From positions 1 through 60,922 of the forward strand of contig JAJZQJ010000001.1 in assembly GCA_021851895.1 (NCBI GenBank): a stretch of DNA of 60,922 bases, read 5' to 3'. Each line of letters opens with the position of its first letter. Positions within the stretch are counted from its first letter, which is position 1. This document shows, in pieces, positions 1 to 8,240 of the stretch. This stretch comes from a bacterium. GTDB taxonomy: Bacteria; Patescibacteriota; Minisyncoccia; Phycocordibacterales; UBA6899. The notes beneath the pieces were generated by a model, which saw only the letters and a program-made list of their open reading frames with translations, was not told where the DNA came from and ran no database searches. The position numbers and the translations under genes are program-made.

Positions 1-481
1 CGTCGAGAACCGTGGGTGAGCTCTCGCTCATGGGTCCCATTCTTATGGGAGCGAGAGTGCAAGACCTTTTGAGAACTTTTGTGAGTCCTTGAAACAAAAG
101 ATCCAAAAGGTGTACCGTTCATGTAATGAAATCGAGGAGCACGGCCGTGCGGGACCCTTCAGGGTGCGCGGCATCGCGACGTGAGATATCCCCCATGTGG
201 GGTCACTATTTATCCAGCGCGTGCAGCGCACCTTCTCGTCCGAGGAGTGCGCAGTAAGACATCTGAAAACCCGTAATCAATTTCTGTGGCTTTAATTTAC
301 ATACGCAGCGTGCCACACTCTTTAAGTAGTGTGCAGCAAAATACTTAGTGGCGAAGGGATTGCTCCTCTTGTTTTTATATTTAAAATGCACGATGCTATC
401 TCACAAAATATTTAAAAGTAATAGCGCAAGTTTAAATAAGCGCATCCCCACATGCGTAGCTGCTTTATAAATATTGTATTA
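1..481. other. Gene-free palindromic region at window start
   Basis: I see no convincing gene here; the open frames are short and have no recognisable protein character. The stretch is rich in hairpins. Positions 21-57 form a strong stem (CTCTCGCTC with GAGCGAGAG, plus an inner TCCCAT/ATGGGA). Around 334-361 there is the motif GCAAAATACTTAGTGGCGAAGGG, which recurs beside the tRNA genes at 46.99 kb and, inverted, near 8.26 kb. This suggests that another member of the tRNA-associated repeat family lies here, perhaps next to a tRNA gene just outside the window. Confidence 0.5.
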
Positions 482-1390
482 TTACTTAGTAGTGTCCTCT
501 GCGTCTAATTGCAGAGCCAGATCATCCATAACGTAATGAACGAATTCGGTCCCTAATTCAGTTAGCACATACTCTTTTTCATCATCAAACGCGGACGTTA
601 GTTTAGTCCCGACCCCTCGTCTCTTAGCAGTTTCTCGTTGCCAATTTCCATATGAATCCGTCACACGAGCCTGTCTGATGACGTAGCCTGTGCTCAACTC
701 ATGAATCAATAATTTAAATAAATCAGCCTTAGATGAATCTTCTCGCGGAATTTCTTGTATATCTTCTTTATTGCTAGAAATATTTTCCCAAATTTCCGCA
801 CGTGTGATGCGGGGATGAGCATATATTTCCCTAATTACAACAAAATGAAGTTCGTGAAATTTATTCAGAAAATCCAGGAACAAACGCACTATATCATCTT
901 GTACGATACTCACAGCACCAGCATTTGTTATTAACTTCCTTAGCATTTCAACTTTCTCCTTTGTTTCAGCTTCATCCCAGATCCTAAATGTCGCCCGAAC
1001 AAGATTTAAGTATTCTGGAGACTCTAATCTCTGATATATTTCATCACCAAATGATTCTAGTCTACTAAAAATACTGTTTAATGTTACTACTACCTCGCGC
1101 AACTTTTCTTCATGTTCTTTAACCCACAAAAACAAAAGATGATTTGTTTTACCTTGCTCCTTCTCCGACATTAGCGTAGAAGCTGCGCTAAAAATACTAC
1201 CCGCCCACGGCAACCCACCAAGTGCAGCCATAGCGACCCTGCCATATTTCACCCAATTTCCACCACTAATTTGTTCAAGCACAGCCTGCTCTCTAGTACT
1301 CAAAATATTTCCTTCTTGCTCGTGATGGAAGAAACCTACCGAATTACTAGAAATATTTTTTTCACTCTCCATCTTAATACTACCGGTCAT
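482..1390 (-). CDS. Hypothetical protein with hydrophobic Gly/Pro segment (302 aa)
   Basis: I do not recognise this family. Residues ~47-75 form a hydrophobic, glycine-rich stretch (including AALGGLPWAGSIFSAAS), of the kind seen in membrane-active effectors. The rest is charged and mostly helical, ending in a predicted winged-helix-like region with the segment EYVLTELGTEFVHYV. It starts 5 bp after the stop of the 205-aa gene at 1396-2013, so the two form an operon read leftward. The pair is more AT-rich than nearby genes and is flanked by palindromes, which hints at acquisition. A defence or toxin role is only a guess. Confidence 0.55.
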   Translation of the reverse strand: MTGSIKMESEKNISSNSVGFFHHEQEGNILSTREQAVLEQISGGNWVKYGRVAMAALGGLPWAGSIFSAASTLMSEKEQGKTNHLLFLWVKEHEEKLREVVVTLNSIFSRLESFGDEIYQRLESPEYLNLVRATFRIWDEAETKEKVEMLRKLITNAGAVSIVQDDIVRLFLDFLNKFHELHFVVIREIYAHPRITRAEIWENISSNKEDIQEIPREDSSKADLFKLLIHELSTGYVIRQARVTDSYGNWQRETAKRRGVGTKLTSAFDDEKEYVLTELGTEFVHYVMDDLALQLDAEDTTK

Positions 1391-1395
1391 TTTGC

Positions 1396-2013
1396 CTACA
1401 ATTTATTAACTTTATGACCCAGCTTGCCGAGAAAGTCAGTTTGCTCTTGAAACTTAACCTTCGCCCTACCAAAAGCACCACGGATTATCGCGTCTAACTT
1501 TTCGTTAAAATCACTTATATCCTTATTTATATGACTGGACTGTTGAGCTAGATACTGGATAACCTGACTACTTTCTTTCTTCACTTGTTCGGCATCATTA
1601 TTAAAATTAATTACGTCGAACATTATGTTTTTGCCATCAATGGCTATCTCATGAGAATTCATGAGCCAAGTCGAAGGCCTACATTTAAGCAATCTTGTAT
1701 CACCGGTGAATGGTACGTAATAAGTTACTACTGGTTTTGGGAAATTTCTTCCCCTAGGTGCATCGAAACTCCATGGAAAATATTCGGAGGGAATCTGCTC
1801 TTCGCGTTGCGTTACGGTCACACTGTTAATATCAATCACCAGTCGTGCTAACATATTTTCCTGCAATTTGTTTCTAACATACTCTTCTTCTTCGCACGCA
1901 GATACACTAGTATCAGACTCAATTTCGGCGCACAAATTTTTGAGTACATTTTCAAGATTCGCCCTCAGATCATATTCTGAGAATGCATCAAAACCATTCT
2001 TATTTATAAGCAT
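1396..2013 (-). CDS. Hypothetical protein (205 aa), first gene of AT-rich operon
   Basis: No family is recognised. The protein is soluble, with an acidic N-terminal half, a middle part rich in aromatic and beta-type residues (for example VVTYYVPFTGDTRLL), and a C-terminal helical stretch. It is followed at once by the 302-aa gene and is probably co-transcribed and functionally linked with it. The upstream region (2014-2568) holds a perfect 11-bp inverted repeat that could be an operator or a bidirectional terminator. Confidence 0.5.
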   Translation of the reverse strand: MLINKNGFDAFSEYDLRANLENVLKNLCAEIESDTSVSACEEEEYVRNKLQENMLARLVIDINSVTVTQREEQIPSEYFPWSFDAPRGRNFPKPVVTYYVPFTGDTRLLKCRPSTWLMNSHEIAIDGKNIMFDVINFNNDAEQVKKESSQVIQYLAQQSSHINKDISDFNEKLDAIIRGAFGRAKVKFQEQTDFLGKLGHKVNKL

Positions 2014-2308
2014 AAATTATAAGTAGTTTTAAATAAAAATTAATAATTTTTTCAGATCTTAATTACACAAAATATTTTGCATAATTTATCTGGAAACTTG
2101 ACCACGAATAAAAGGCCACAATCGCAAACACGCGAGGTAGTACAGCTAACTGTCTGAGCTCGAGATGCTTACGGCTATGGCCTTTGAGTTTTCTCCGTTT
2201 GTATAAGGTGAGTGGGTGTGCGCAATAACGAACAACGAACTTTAAACTTGTGCAAGCGGGTAAATCCGGGCGTCTCGTGAGCACTTTACCCAACAGTATG
2301 TGTGTTTG

Positions 2309-2333
2309 TGTACATAGTATCCTACTATGTACA
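2309..2333. repeat. Perfect 11-bp inverted repeat upstream of the 482-2013 operon
   Basis: TGTACATAGTA and TACTATGTACA are separated by only TCC. A related half-site (ATACTATG) follows at about 2348-2355. The repeat lies in the 555-bp gene-free, AT-rich stretch 2014-2568. An operator for the leftward operon is the simplest reading; a terminator is less likely because no T-run follows. Confidence 0.5.
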
Positions 2334-2479
2334 TATTAATTATATCATACTATGCATTTCGTGCAATATTTACACATAAATAATATTGTATTATGATTAT
2401 GTCTCTTTATGGCTTATATTATGAATGAAAGAATCTTAATATGTGAAAACTAAGCCCGGTAATTCCAAAAAAACACCTT

Positions 2480-2568
2480 GGGGGGGCTCGCATATTTCAA
2501 CTTGAGTCACCTCTCTTCATTCCTCTCTCTACTAGTCTTCTAGCAGAGGATTCCTCCGGAGCCCCCCC
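2480..2568 (+). promoter_or_regulatory. Leader inverted repeat that would hide the start of the next gene
   Basis: GGGGGGGCTC (2480-2489) pairs perfectly with GAGCCCCCCC (2559-2568), whose last base directly precedes the ATG at 2569. The only Shine-Dalgarno-like sequence, GGAG at 2558-2561, lies at and inside the downstream arm. In mRNA the stem would close an ~69-nt loop and mask the ribosome binding site. This could be a translational switch; the G7/C7 runs could also slip. Confidence 0.45.
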
Positions 2569-2841
2569 ATGCACTCCCTCAAATCCCACGGCATCCCCAC
2601 TCTCGTCTTCTACACCCTCACCATCATTCTGCTCCTCGTATCCATATTCTCCATTGCCAAGGTGGCAGGGCATGACATCGACGCAGCAATGGATCTTGCC
2701 GAAAACTGCATGCTCGCACTGCTCGTACTCTTCGGCATCGGCCTCACCTGTGACCACACCCTTCGTCCACCATTCTCACGCTCACAGTGGGTTTTTCTTT
2801 TCTCAAAATCTCCTCTTGCCTCCCTCCCCCTCATGCGCTAG
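2569..2841 (+). CDS. Small membrane protein (90 aa)
   Basis: The protein has two hydrophobic segments (about residues 11-32 and 45-61) separated by a short polar loop, and a basic, serine-rich C-terminal tail. No family is recognised. The start is the ATG just after the C7 run; GGAG seven bases upstream is the likely ribosome binding site. It heads a rightward cluster with the two paralogous proteins at 2872-3486. Confidence 0.45.
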   Translation: MHSLKSHGIPTLVFYTLTIILLLVSIFSIAKVAGHDIDAAMDLAENCMLALLVLFGIGLTCDHTLRPPFSRSQWVFLFSKSPLASLPLMR

Positions 2842-2871
2842 CATGAACCCAGAACAGTACAAGGAGCACCC

Positions 2872-3183
2872 ATGTCCTCACGAGCAAGCATTGCAGCGTG
2901 GCGCCGTTTCAAGTTATGGACGCAAATGGAACCCGAACATTATGAGGCGCTGACCTTTGCTGACCTGCAGCCTGGTGATATGTTCATTGGCCTTCCAACC
3001 CCCGGCGACAACAAAAGGCATTCGGGCTTTCTTCGCACGCATCGGATCTTCATCAAGGACTCAAGTGAGGTCTTCCGTTTGACCGATAAGCCCGATGCTC
3101 CTCTCTACGGAAGCGTGACCAGCCTCGATGGAAAGCTCAAAGATTCGATCGAGCTCACTGAGTCCGTCATTCGCGTCAACTAG
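2872..3183 (+). CDS. Small GDxFI-motif protein, paralogue 1 (103 aa)
   Basis: This is one of three paralogues in the window (with 3193-3486 and 6529-6822). They share the pattern T-F-x-x-L-x-x-G-D-x-F-I-x-x-P-x-P-G-D, here LTFADLQPGDMFIGLPTPGD, followed by a region where G, F and a basic residue recur. The fold looks like a small beta-rich domain without a signal peptide or membrane segment. I cannot assign a function. The next paralogue begins 9 bp downstream, so the two are co-transcribed. Confidence 0.6.
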   Translation: MSSRASIAAWRRFKLWTQMEPEHYEALTFADLQPGDMFIGLPTPGDNKRHSGFLRTHRIFIKDSSEVFRLTDKPDAPLYGSVTSLDGKLKDSIELTESVIRVN

Positions 3184-3192
3184 AGGATACCC

Positions 3193-3486
3193 ATGTCCCC
3201 CTCCGACCTACAAACCCTCTTCACAGCACTACCCGAATCCGCTTTCAAAACCCGCACACTCGCAGATCTCTCGGTCGGCGACAAATTCATCATGTTGCCG
3301 ATCCCCGGTGATGAGCACACGCAAGGTGGTTATATGGGTGTCTTTCATCTCCTCGAGAAGATCGAGAATCACCCCGAGAATCACGCGAAAAGCTACAAGC
3401 CGGGTACTCGATGGAGCGTGCGCAATGTCGCGTGCGACATTGAGCTCAGTATGGCCCTCGATGAACCTGTCGTGTACATTCAATGA
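3193..3486 (+). CDS. Small GDxFI-motif protein, paralogue 2 (97 aa)
   Basis: The signature reads RTLADLSVGDKFIMLPIPGD at about residues 21-40. This paralogue ends in a beta-type segment (EPVVYIQ), as the other two do (ESVIRVN, TTLVIRVV). An AGAGGA-type ribosome binding site (AGAGGATACCC before the ATG) supports the start. A strong terminator follows within 10 bp, so it closes the 2569-3486 transcription unit. Function unknown. Confidence 0.6.
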   Translation: MSPSDLQTLFTALPESAFKTRTLADLSVGDKFIMLPIPGDEHTQGGYMGVFHLLEKIENHPENHAKSYKPGTRWSVRNVACDIELSMALDEPVVYIQ

Positions 3487-3491
3487 GTTCT

Positions 3492-3512
3492 CCCCACTTC
3501 GGTGGGGTTTTC
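3492..3512 (+). terminator. Rho-independent terminator
   Basis: CCCCAC-TTCG-GTGGGG is followed by TTTTCTT, just after the stop of the second GDxFI paralogue. Confidence 0.8.
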
Positions 3513-3521
3513 TTAATACAA

Positions 3522-3543
3522 AAAACCGGCCGCAGCCGGTTTT
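3522..3543. terminator. Bidirectional terminator hairpin
   Basis: AAAACCGGC-CGCA-GCCGGTTTT is a near-perfect palindrome with A and T runs on both sides. It lies between the rightward cluster and the leftward small membrane protein and can serve both. Confidence 0.7.
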
Positions 3544-3545
3544 CC

Positions 3546-3725
3546 CTATTTGACCAATCCTGCCAAATGCAGGAGCTCGATGAATATACCGAGCGGCACG
3601 ATGAAGAGTGCCCAACCTAAACCGAGACCAACGGGTGATCCCCACTCATCCCAGCGCCAGTGACGCTTTGCCCAGTACGCCTCGTCTTCGCTCATGACGT
3701 ACTTCTCTTTTCCTTCTGAACTCAT
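3546..3725 (-). CDS. Small membrane protein (about 59 aa)
   Basis: The protein has an acidic and aromatic N-terminal part (AYWAKRHWRWDEW) and one C-terminal membrane segment (about the last 28 residues). The start is uncertain: ATG at 3725 has no clear ribosome binding site, while ATG at 3695 is preceded by AGAAGGAAAAGAGAAG and may be the true one. Function unknown. Confidence 0.4.
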   Translation of the reverse strand: MSSEGKEKYVMSEDEAYWAKRHWRWDEWGSPVGLGLGWALFIVPLGIFIELLHLAGLVK

Positions 3726-3893
3726 AGAAATTTGAGAAAATAATAAGAATAGATCATCTCTTCGACCACAAGACAACAGATTCCCTTGCTTTTCTCGATC
3801 GGGGCTCCGTTTGTTGTCTCAAGGGAAAGACCGGAGCGCAAGATCCAATAGACTGATTATAGACAAACAATACGAAGAAGCAAGTCAACAAAA

Positions 3894-3922
3894 TGGAAAA
3901 GCCGCCGATCGCTCGGCGGCCA
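3894..3922 (-). terminator. Terminator of the M16 peptidase gene
   Basis: Read leftward, GCCGCCGA-GCGA-TCGGCGGC is followed by TTTTCC, about 12 bp after the stop of the peptidase gene. Confidence 0.75.
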
Positions 3923-3932
3923 TTTGTTCTTC

Positions 3933-5183
3933 TTAAGGTAAGGTCAGGAAGGTGAACCTGCGCTCGGGAGAAAGTAGTCTTGCAACTTCCTCCATCTGTG
4001 CGAAGGTGACTTTTTTAAAACCCTCGAGAGTCTCTTGACCCGTTTCGATGCGTTGCATCAACGAGAGGTCCGACGCTGCATTATCTGCAAGCGCACCACC
4101 CGAAGTATCGGTCATTGCACAGGACTTGATCCGAGCATTCAACTTTCGCTCGAAGAGCTTTCGATCACCAGCTACCATCGTAATACAATCGGAGACAAGC
4201 TTTTCGATAGAAGAAACAGCACTTGGGGGCACCATTCCTGAGATCGAAAACTCAAGAACATCCTGGAAGCTTCTGGTTTTCGTGCTCGTCGAGTACGAGA
4301 GCGTACGCTTTTCACGCAACTCTTTGAAGAGAATCATGCGGAGCATGTCAGTGAAAACAGCGCGAGCATGCCATGGGAAATTCGAAGGAATAGCCCAGAG
4401 CATTTCATATTCTGCATGATCCAGCTTGACTTTCATGTAGTCGGAAAGTCTTACCTCAAACCTTTGTTCGCACGGAGCAGGAATTTCGATAAGCGGTGCT
4501 GGCGTACGGTTACGCACACCCACCTTTACTGCGGCGAACGGACTTTTTTCGAGTGCGCTGATGAGCGCTTGCTCTCCTATCCCGCCGACGACAACGAGAC
4601 TGATGTTCGCAGGGACATAATACTTGTCATAGAATCCCTGCAGATCTTCTTCTGTGATCGTCTTAAACTGCGCCGGTGTACCGAGCGGACAGCCCCACTG
4701 TTCGAGTCGATGCCCAGCGTGCAGGGACTTTCTGCAAAGCAGTTTCCAGTCAAGTCGCTCACGGAAAGGATAAGTCTTGTTGAATTCGCGCTCGACAACC
4801 TGGAGCTCCCGATCGATACCACGCTTGAGCTTACCTTTGATAAGCATGCCACCGAACGCGTTAAGGCTCTTGCGGAGCATGGGCTTATCTGCGCTCACCG
4901 CGAAGCCATAACGGGTCCCGAAATAACTTGTCGAACCGAGATGAACAGACCCTCCACACGACTCGAAAATACGCTTCATCGAAGCGACCGAGTGCCCCGG
5001 AGAATTATCGGAAACGAGATGTTCCAGATAATGTGCAAGGCCAGACTTGCCCTGAGTGTCTTCACGACTACCCACATGGACAACTGCCTCGAGCTTCACC
5101 CAGGGACGGTCCCAGTAGACATGATGGACCGAAAGCTCGTTAGCGAGTGTGTGGTGCTTAAGTTCTGCGACAGGATCGTACAT
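3933..5183 (-). CDS. M16-family zinc peptidase (416 aa)
   Basis: This is a pitrilysin/processing-peptidase-type metalloprotease. The inverted zinc motif HYLEH is at residues 51-55, giving H51, E54 and H55. The third ligand is probably E131 in VVEREF, at the spacing expected for the family. At 416 residues it has the single M16 plus inactive M16_C layout of bacterial processing peptidases, which cleave small peptides. There is no signal peptide, so it is probably cytoplasmic. It is a single-gene unit with its own terminator. Confidence 0.88.
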   Translation of the reverse strand: MYDPVAELKHHTLANELSVHHVYWDRPWVKLEAVVHVGSREDTQGKSGLAHYLEHLVSDNSPGHSVASMKRIFESCGGSVHLGSTSYFGTRYGFAVSADKPMLRKSLNAFGGMLIKGKLKRGIDRELQVVEREFNKTYPFRERLDWKLLCRKSLHAGHRLEQWGCPLGTPAQFKTITEEDLQGFYDKYYVPANISLVVVGGIGEQALISALEKSPFAAVKVGVRNRTPAPLIEIPAPCEQRFEVRLSDYMKVKLDHAEYEMLWAIPSNFPWHARAVFTDMLRMILFKELREKRTLSYSTSTKTRSFQDVLEFSISGMVPPSAVSSIEKLVSDCITMVAGDRKLFERKLNARIKSCAMTDTSGGALADNAASDLSLMQRIETGQETLEGFKKVTFAQMEEVARLLSPERRFTFLTLP

Positions 5184-5372
5184 GGACGACCTCCTTCTAT
5201 GAAGAGTAAAAGTACATAAAAGAGCGAAAAATTATCAAAAAAAATTATAACATAAATATTCATTTTTAGCAACATGCTTTGCATGCCATAATATGCAACA
5301 TTACACTGCTCCATATACCTTGCCCTCTCTCCTCCGCTGCGCTACAGTATACAGAGAACACAGGAGATGCTC

Positions 5373-5639
5373 ATGTATATCGCACTTGCAGCGCTCGCTT
5401 TCATGTTCACGCTCCGCGGAGTCTTCGCGGTGTTCCTCTTCTTCTACGCACTTGCGCTTCTTGGACGCCTCGCCATCTTCATCGCAAGGAAAGCGGGGCT
5501 CCGTGGTAGACCGCTGATGAGGGCATATCGCATACAGAAATACCTCACCCTGCGCTTCGCCCTCATCGTCACCTTCGTCATCTACGCGAGCATTATGCTC
5601 GCACAGGTCATCAACTGGTTCGCCAACCTGATCGACTGA
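5373..5639 (+). CDS. Small membrane protein (88 aa)
   Basis: Three hydrophobic stretches separated by basic loops suggest a small polytopic membrane protein. The ATG at 5373 is chosen over the one at 5367 because AGGAG (5362-5366) stands 6 bases before it. A terminator follows directly. No family is recognised. Confidence 0.55.
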   Translation: MYIALAALAFMFTLRGVFAVFLFFYALALLGRLAIFIARKAGLRGRPLMRAYRIQKYLTLRFALIVTFVIYASIMLAQVINWFANLID

Positions 5640-5642
5640 CCG

Positions 5643-5665
5643 CACCCCGCGCTTGCGGGGTTTTC
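5643..5665 (+). terminator. Rho-independent terminator
   Basis: CCCCGC-GCTT-GCGGGG followed by TTTTCTT, immediately after the small membrane protein gene. Confidence 0.8.
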
Positions 5666-5684
5666 TTATCCCTTATGCATTATA

Positions 5685-5712
5685 TTGACTTTTTACTATA
5701 ATATTGTATAAT
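5685..5712 (+). promoter_or_regulatory. Sigma70-type promoter
   Basis: TTGACT (5685-5690) and TATAAT (5707-5712) are spaced by 16 bp in an AT-rich stretch, 45 bp before the gene at 5757. Confidence 0.65.
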
Positions 5713-5756
5713 ATATGTCTCAGTTCTTTGACGAAACCATTCCCTAGGAGGTGCGC

Positions 5757-6365
5757 GTGAGCGTCACTGGATCCATCATCTTCTTCGTCGTCTCGATCAT
5801 GGCCATCTTGGCCGAAGGTACCCTCTCCTACTTCGACGGCACCTTCACCCTTGCTCAGATCAGAAAGCGGGGGCACACCAAAGGCATGCCCTTCGTGTTC
5901 CATGCTGCGATGTGGACCGATCTCCTGATCATCAATCCCATCATGGCCATCAGCCTCTACCGATACGGTGGGCTCTGGTCCCTGAAGCAGATCCTCATCG
6001 TCGGAGCGATCGCACTTGCCGCGAATGTGGTGATGCATCTCCTGTACGTGTCGAACAACTACCCCGATCCACTCGCATGGGGCGGCAGGCTCACCTCTGC
6101 AGGATACATCCACGTGCTCTACGCGGGTGCGGGATACACGATCATGGGCCTGCTCTACTTCTGCACCCCAGGGATCGACCACGCATTCCTCTTCAACGTC
6201 TCTGCACTCCTGTGCCTGCACATCTTCGTCGGCACGCACATGATCATCAACATGATCGAGCCGTCATGGTGGATGAAGACCATCAGCACAGACAAGGGAT
6301 CGATCGTCACGATTCTCGTCGTGTGGGCCCTGATCGGCCTGCGCTGCTTCCAGATCGTGCACTGA
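5757..6365 (+). CDS. Polytopic membrane protein (202 aa)
   Basis: The protein has about five or six membrane-spanning segments with short loops containing conserved-looking His and Trp residues (for example FVFHAAMWTDLLIINP). I do not recognise the family. The GTG at 5757 is taken as the start because AGGAGG (5746-5751) ends 5 bases before it and overlaps the earlier GTG at 5751. It has a good promoter and a terminator of its own. Confidence 0.6.
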   Translation: MSVTGSIIFFVVSIMAILAEGTLSYFDGTFTLAQIRKRGHTKGMPFVFHAAMWTDLLIINPIMAISLYRYGGLWSLKQILIVGAIALAANVVMHLLYVSNNYPDPLAWGGRLTSAGYIHVLYAGAGYTIMGLLYFCTPGIDHAFLFNVSALLCLHIFVGTHMIINMIEPSWWMKTISTDKGSIVTILVVWALIGLRCFQIVH

Positions 6366-6382
6366 TCCACAACAACACATTT

Positions 6383-6410
6383 CCGCCCGAGCACAGCTCG
6401 GGCGGTTTTT
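6383..6410 (+). terminator. Rho-independent terminator
   Basis: CCGCCCGAGC-ACA-GCTCGGGCGG followed by TTTTTC, after the polytopic membrane protein gene. Confidence 0.85.
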
Positions 6411-6528
6411 CATTTACTATAAATATTTACTCTAGACCGATTTTAACGTGTGTTCTCGTGCGATTATTTCTTGCTCGGAAATGTTACATGCGATAAAATC
6501 GGAAGAGACATCTCATCAGGGAGCACAC

Positions 6529-6822
6529 ATGAGTCCCGATACGATTAAAGCGCACCTCTGCAATCAGCCCGACGACTTCTACCACATGTTCACGTTCGGG
6601 CAGCTCAAAGTCGGCGACAAATTCATCGAATTCCCCACGCAGCACAGTGACGGTACGCCCGTCGGCCTTACGGGAGTTTTTCCTGTCTTCACGAAAACCG
6701 CCGAACACATCTCTGGACGCAAGGATGTCCAGTACACTACGCCGCATGGCGCAGCAGCGAGCAAGATGCGCACGTTCTTCAAAGATTTTCCGCACACGAC
6801 GCTCGTTATCCGTGTCGTGTGA
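6529..6822 (+). CDS. Small GDxFI-motif protein, paralogue 3 (97 aa)
   Basis: The signature FTFGQLKVGDKFIEFPTQ is at about residues 21-38, and the protein ends in TTLVIRVV. It is clearly related to the two proteins encoded at 2872-3486, about 3 kb upstream. The ATG at 6529 has CAGGGAG 8 bases upstream; in-frame ATGs further upstream lack a site. It is a single gene with a terminator just after it. Function unknown. Confidence 0.6.
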   Translation: MSPDTIKAHLCNQPDDFYHMFTFGQLKVGDKFIEFPTQHSDGTPVGLTGVFPVFTKTAEHISGRKDVQYTTPHGAAASKMRTFFKDFPHTTLVIRVV

Positions 6823-6829
6823 TACAAAT

Positions 6830-6853
6830 ATCGGCCACAAGGGCCGATTTTCT
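6830..6853. terminator. Terminator hairpin between converging genes
   Basis: ATCGGCC-ACAA-GGGCCGAT followed by TTTCTTTTT. It ends the rightward GDxFI gene and precedes the 3' end of the leftward phospholipase gene. Confidence 0.75.
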
Positions 6854-6866
6854 TTTTGCGAAAGTA

Positions 6867-7682
6867 TTAGCAGGTGCGCTTATCGTATTGCTGCAAAACA
6901 CGCCGCAGTTCAGGTAGCTTTCTGCGCATAAAGCGCTCCCCTTCTTTTATTCCACGCTTGGCATCGGCAAACTCTACCCACTCGGCCTTCCCCACATGCG
7001 GCTCGATCACAAAGTCTGCCGTACGCGTATTCGCGCGAGCGAGATATTGTCTCAGTGTCATGATCGAATTATCTGCGATCTCGTAGAGGCCGAGTGTACT
7101 CTTTGCATGCTTGCGTCCGCGGAAATAGTCGGCATCAAGATTTACTGCGATAACGAAATCTGCACCCATTGCACGTGCCTCATCGACGGGAACAGGAACA
7201 GAGAGACCAGCATCGGCAAGCGTATGCCCATCACGCCTTGCGGGCTCAAAGAGCACGGGAATCGACGTGCTCGCACGAATTGCTGTAGCAAGTCGACCTT
7301 TTTTGATAACAACGGCCTCACCATGCTCGATATCCGTCGCCATGATAGCAAGTGGCGTCTTCAACTGATCGAATGTAGTTTTGCCAACATGTGCTTCGAG
7401 ATACCGAAGTACATTATCTCCCCCAACAAGACCCTGCCCAAATGCTGGAGTGAAAAGCGATATGATCTTTTTCCAATCATTAGAAAGCAAGACGTTCTCA
7501 ACCCAAGCAATGTCATTGTTCAGTGCATAAAAACCACCGATCATCGCCCCAATACTCGCACCAGCGATATAATCGATTGGAATACCTTCCTCAAGAAGGA
7601 CCTTAATGATGCCAATATGTGCGAGGCCACGCGGGCCACCAGAGCCAAGAGCGAGACCTATTTTCGGGTAATTGGAGGACAT
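6867..7682 (-). CDS. Patatin-like phospholipase, RssA type (271 aa)
   Basis: This is a serine acyl hydrolase of the bacterial patatin family. The oxyanion-hole motif GSGGPRG is at residues 13-19, the nucleophile elbow GASIG places Ser43, and the catalytic Asp lies in ADAG at about residue 157. The length fits the short RssA/YchK class, which has no membrane anchor. The substrate is not shown; members of the family act on phospholipids. It runs divergently from the membrane protein at 7734. Confidence 0.85.
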   Translation of the reverse strand: MSSNYPKIGLALGSGGPRGLAHIGIIKVLLEEGIPIDYIAGASIGAMIGGFYALNNDIAWVENVLLSNDWKKIISLFTPAFGQGLVGGDNVLRYLEAHVGKTTFDQLKTPLAIMATDIEHGEAVVIKKGRLATAIRASTSIPVLFEPARRDGHTLADAGLSVPVPVDEARAMGADFVIAVNLDADYFRGRKHAKSTLGLYEIADNSIMTLRQYLARANTRTADFVIEPHVGKAEWVEFADAKRGIKEGERFMRRKLPELRRVLQQYDKRTC

Positions 7683-7733
7683 AAGTATATTTTAGCATAG
7701 AGGACGCTCTTTTCTGATATACTAGAAATACTC

Positions 7734-8198
7734 ATGAACAAAAGATTCTTCGTGGCGATGAATAAGATCATCGCACTCTGTGTGATCATTTTTGCAGTCA
7801 GCGGACTCTTCATCTTTAACGAAAAATTGATCGGATGGGTCGTCTTTGGACTCGGCCTCCTATCCTTGGGAGCACTCAGACTTTTCAAAATTGAGATACG
7901 CAGTGTCTGGCCGGATATCATGTTTGGACTCATCGACAATGGCATACTCGCGATCCTCGCGGTGCTTGGTGGCTCGATTGCCGGCGTTTCGGGAGCGATC
8001 ATCGGAGGCGCTGTCGGAAATGCGATCACTGATGGAATAGCAGGAGTTTTCGAAGGTCACATGGCTGAAAGACTCCGCGAACAAAATATTTCGGAATCTC
8101 GCACAATGCTCGGCTCCGCTACAGGAAAGATGGCAGGATGCTTGCTTGGCGCAGGCTTCGTCCTCATCATTGCTGTGCTTATTAATCCGAAACTGTAA
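7734..8198 (+). CDS. Membrane protein with glycine-rich segments (154 aa)
   Basis: Four hydrophobic segments are visible: two N-terminal (about residues 10-28 and 33-50), one glycine-rich (about 66-100, including GGSIAGVSGAIIGGAVG), and one at the C-terminus. A charged stretch follows the glycine-rich part. I cannot assign a function. TATACT at 7717-7722 is a plausible -10 element. Confidence 0.55.
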   Translation: MNKRFFVAMNKIIALCVIIFAVSGLFIFNEKLIGWVVFGLGLLSLGALRLFKIEIRSVWPDIMFGLIDNGILAILAVLGGSIAGVSGAIIGGAVGNAITDGIAGVFEGHMAERLREQNISESRTMLGSATGKMAGCLLGAGFVLIIAVLINPKL

Positions 8199-8209
8199 CA
8201 TTAAAGTAA

Positions 8210-8236
8210 AAGTCCAAAAGCTTCGCTTTTGGACTT
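8210..8236 (+). terminator. Terminator-like hairpin
   Basis: AAGTCCAAAAG-CTTCG-CTTTTGGACTT, 11 bp after the membrane protein gene. A copy of the tRNA-Val 3' tail follows at 8241. Confidence 0.65.
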
Positions 8237-8240
8237 AAAC

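Noticed and set aside
2063-2293. 76-residue frame on the minus strand
   Set aside because: It has no protein-like pattern or ribosome binding site and lies in the gene-free AT-rich region.
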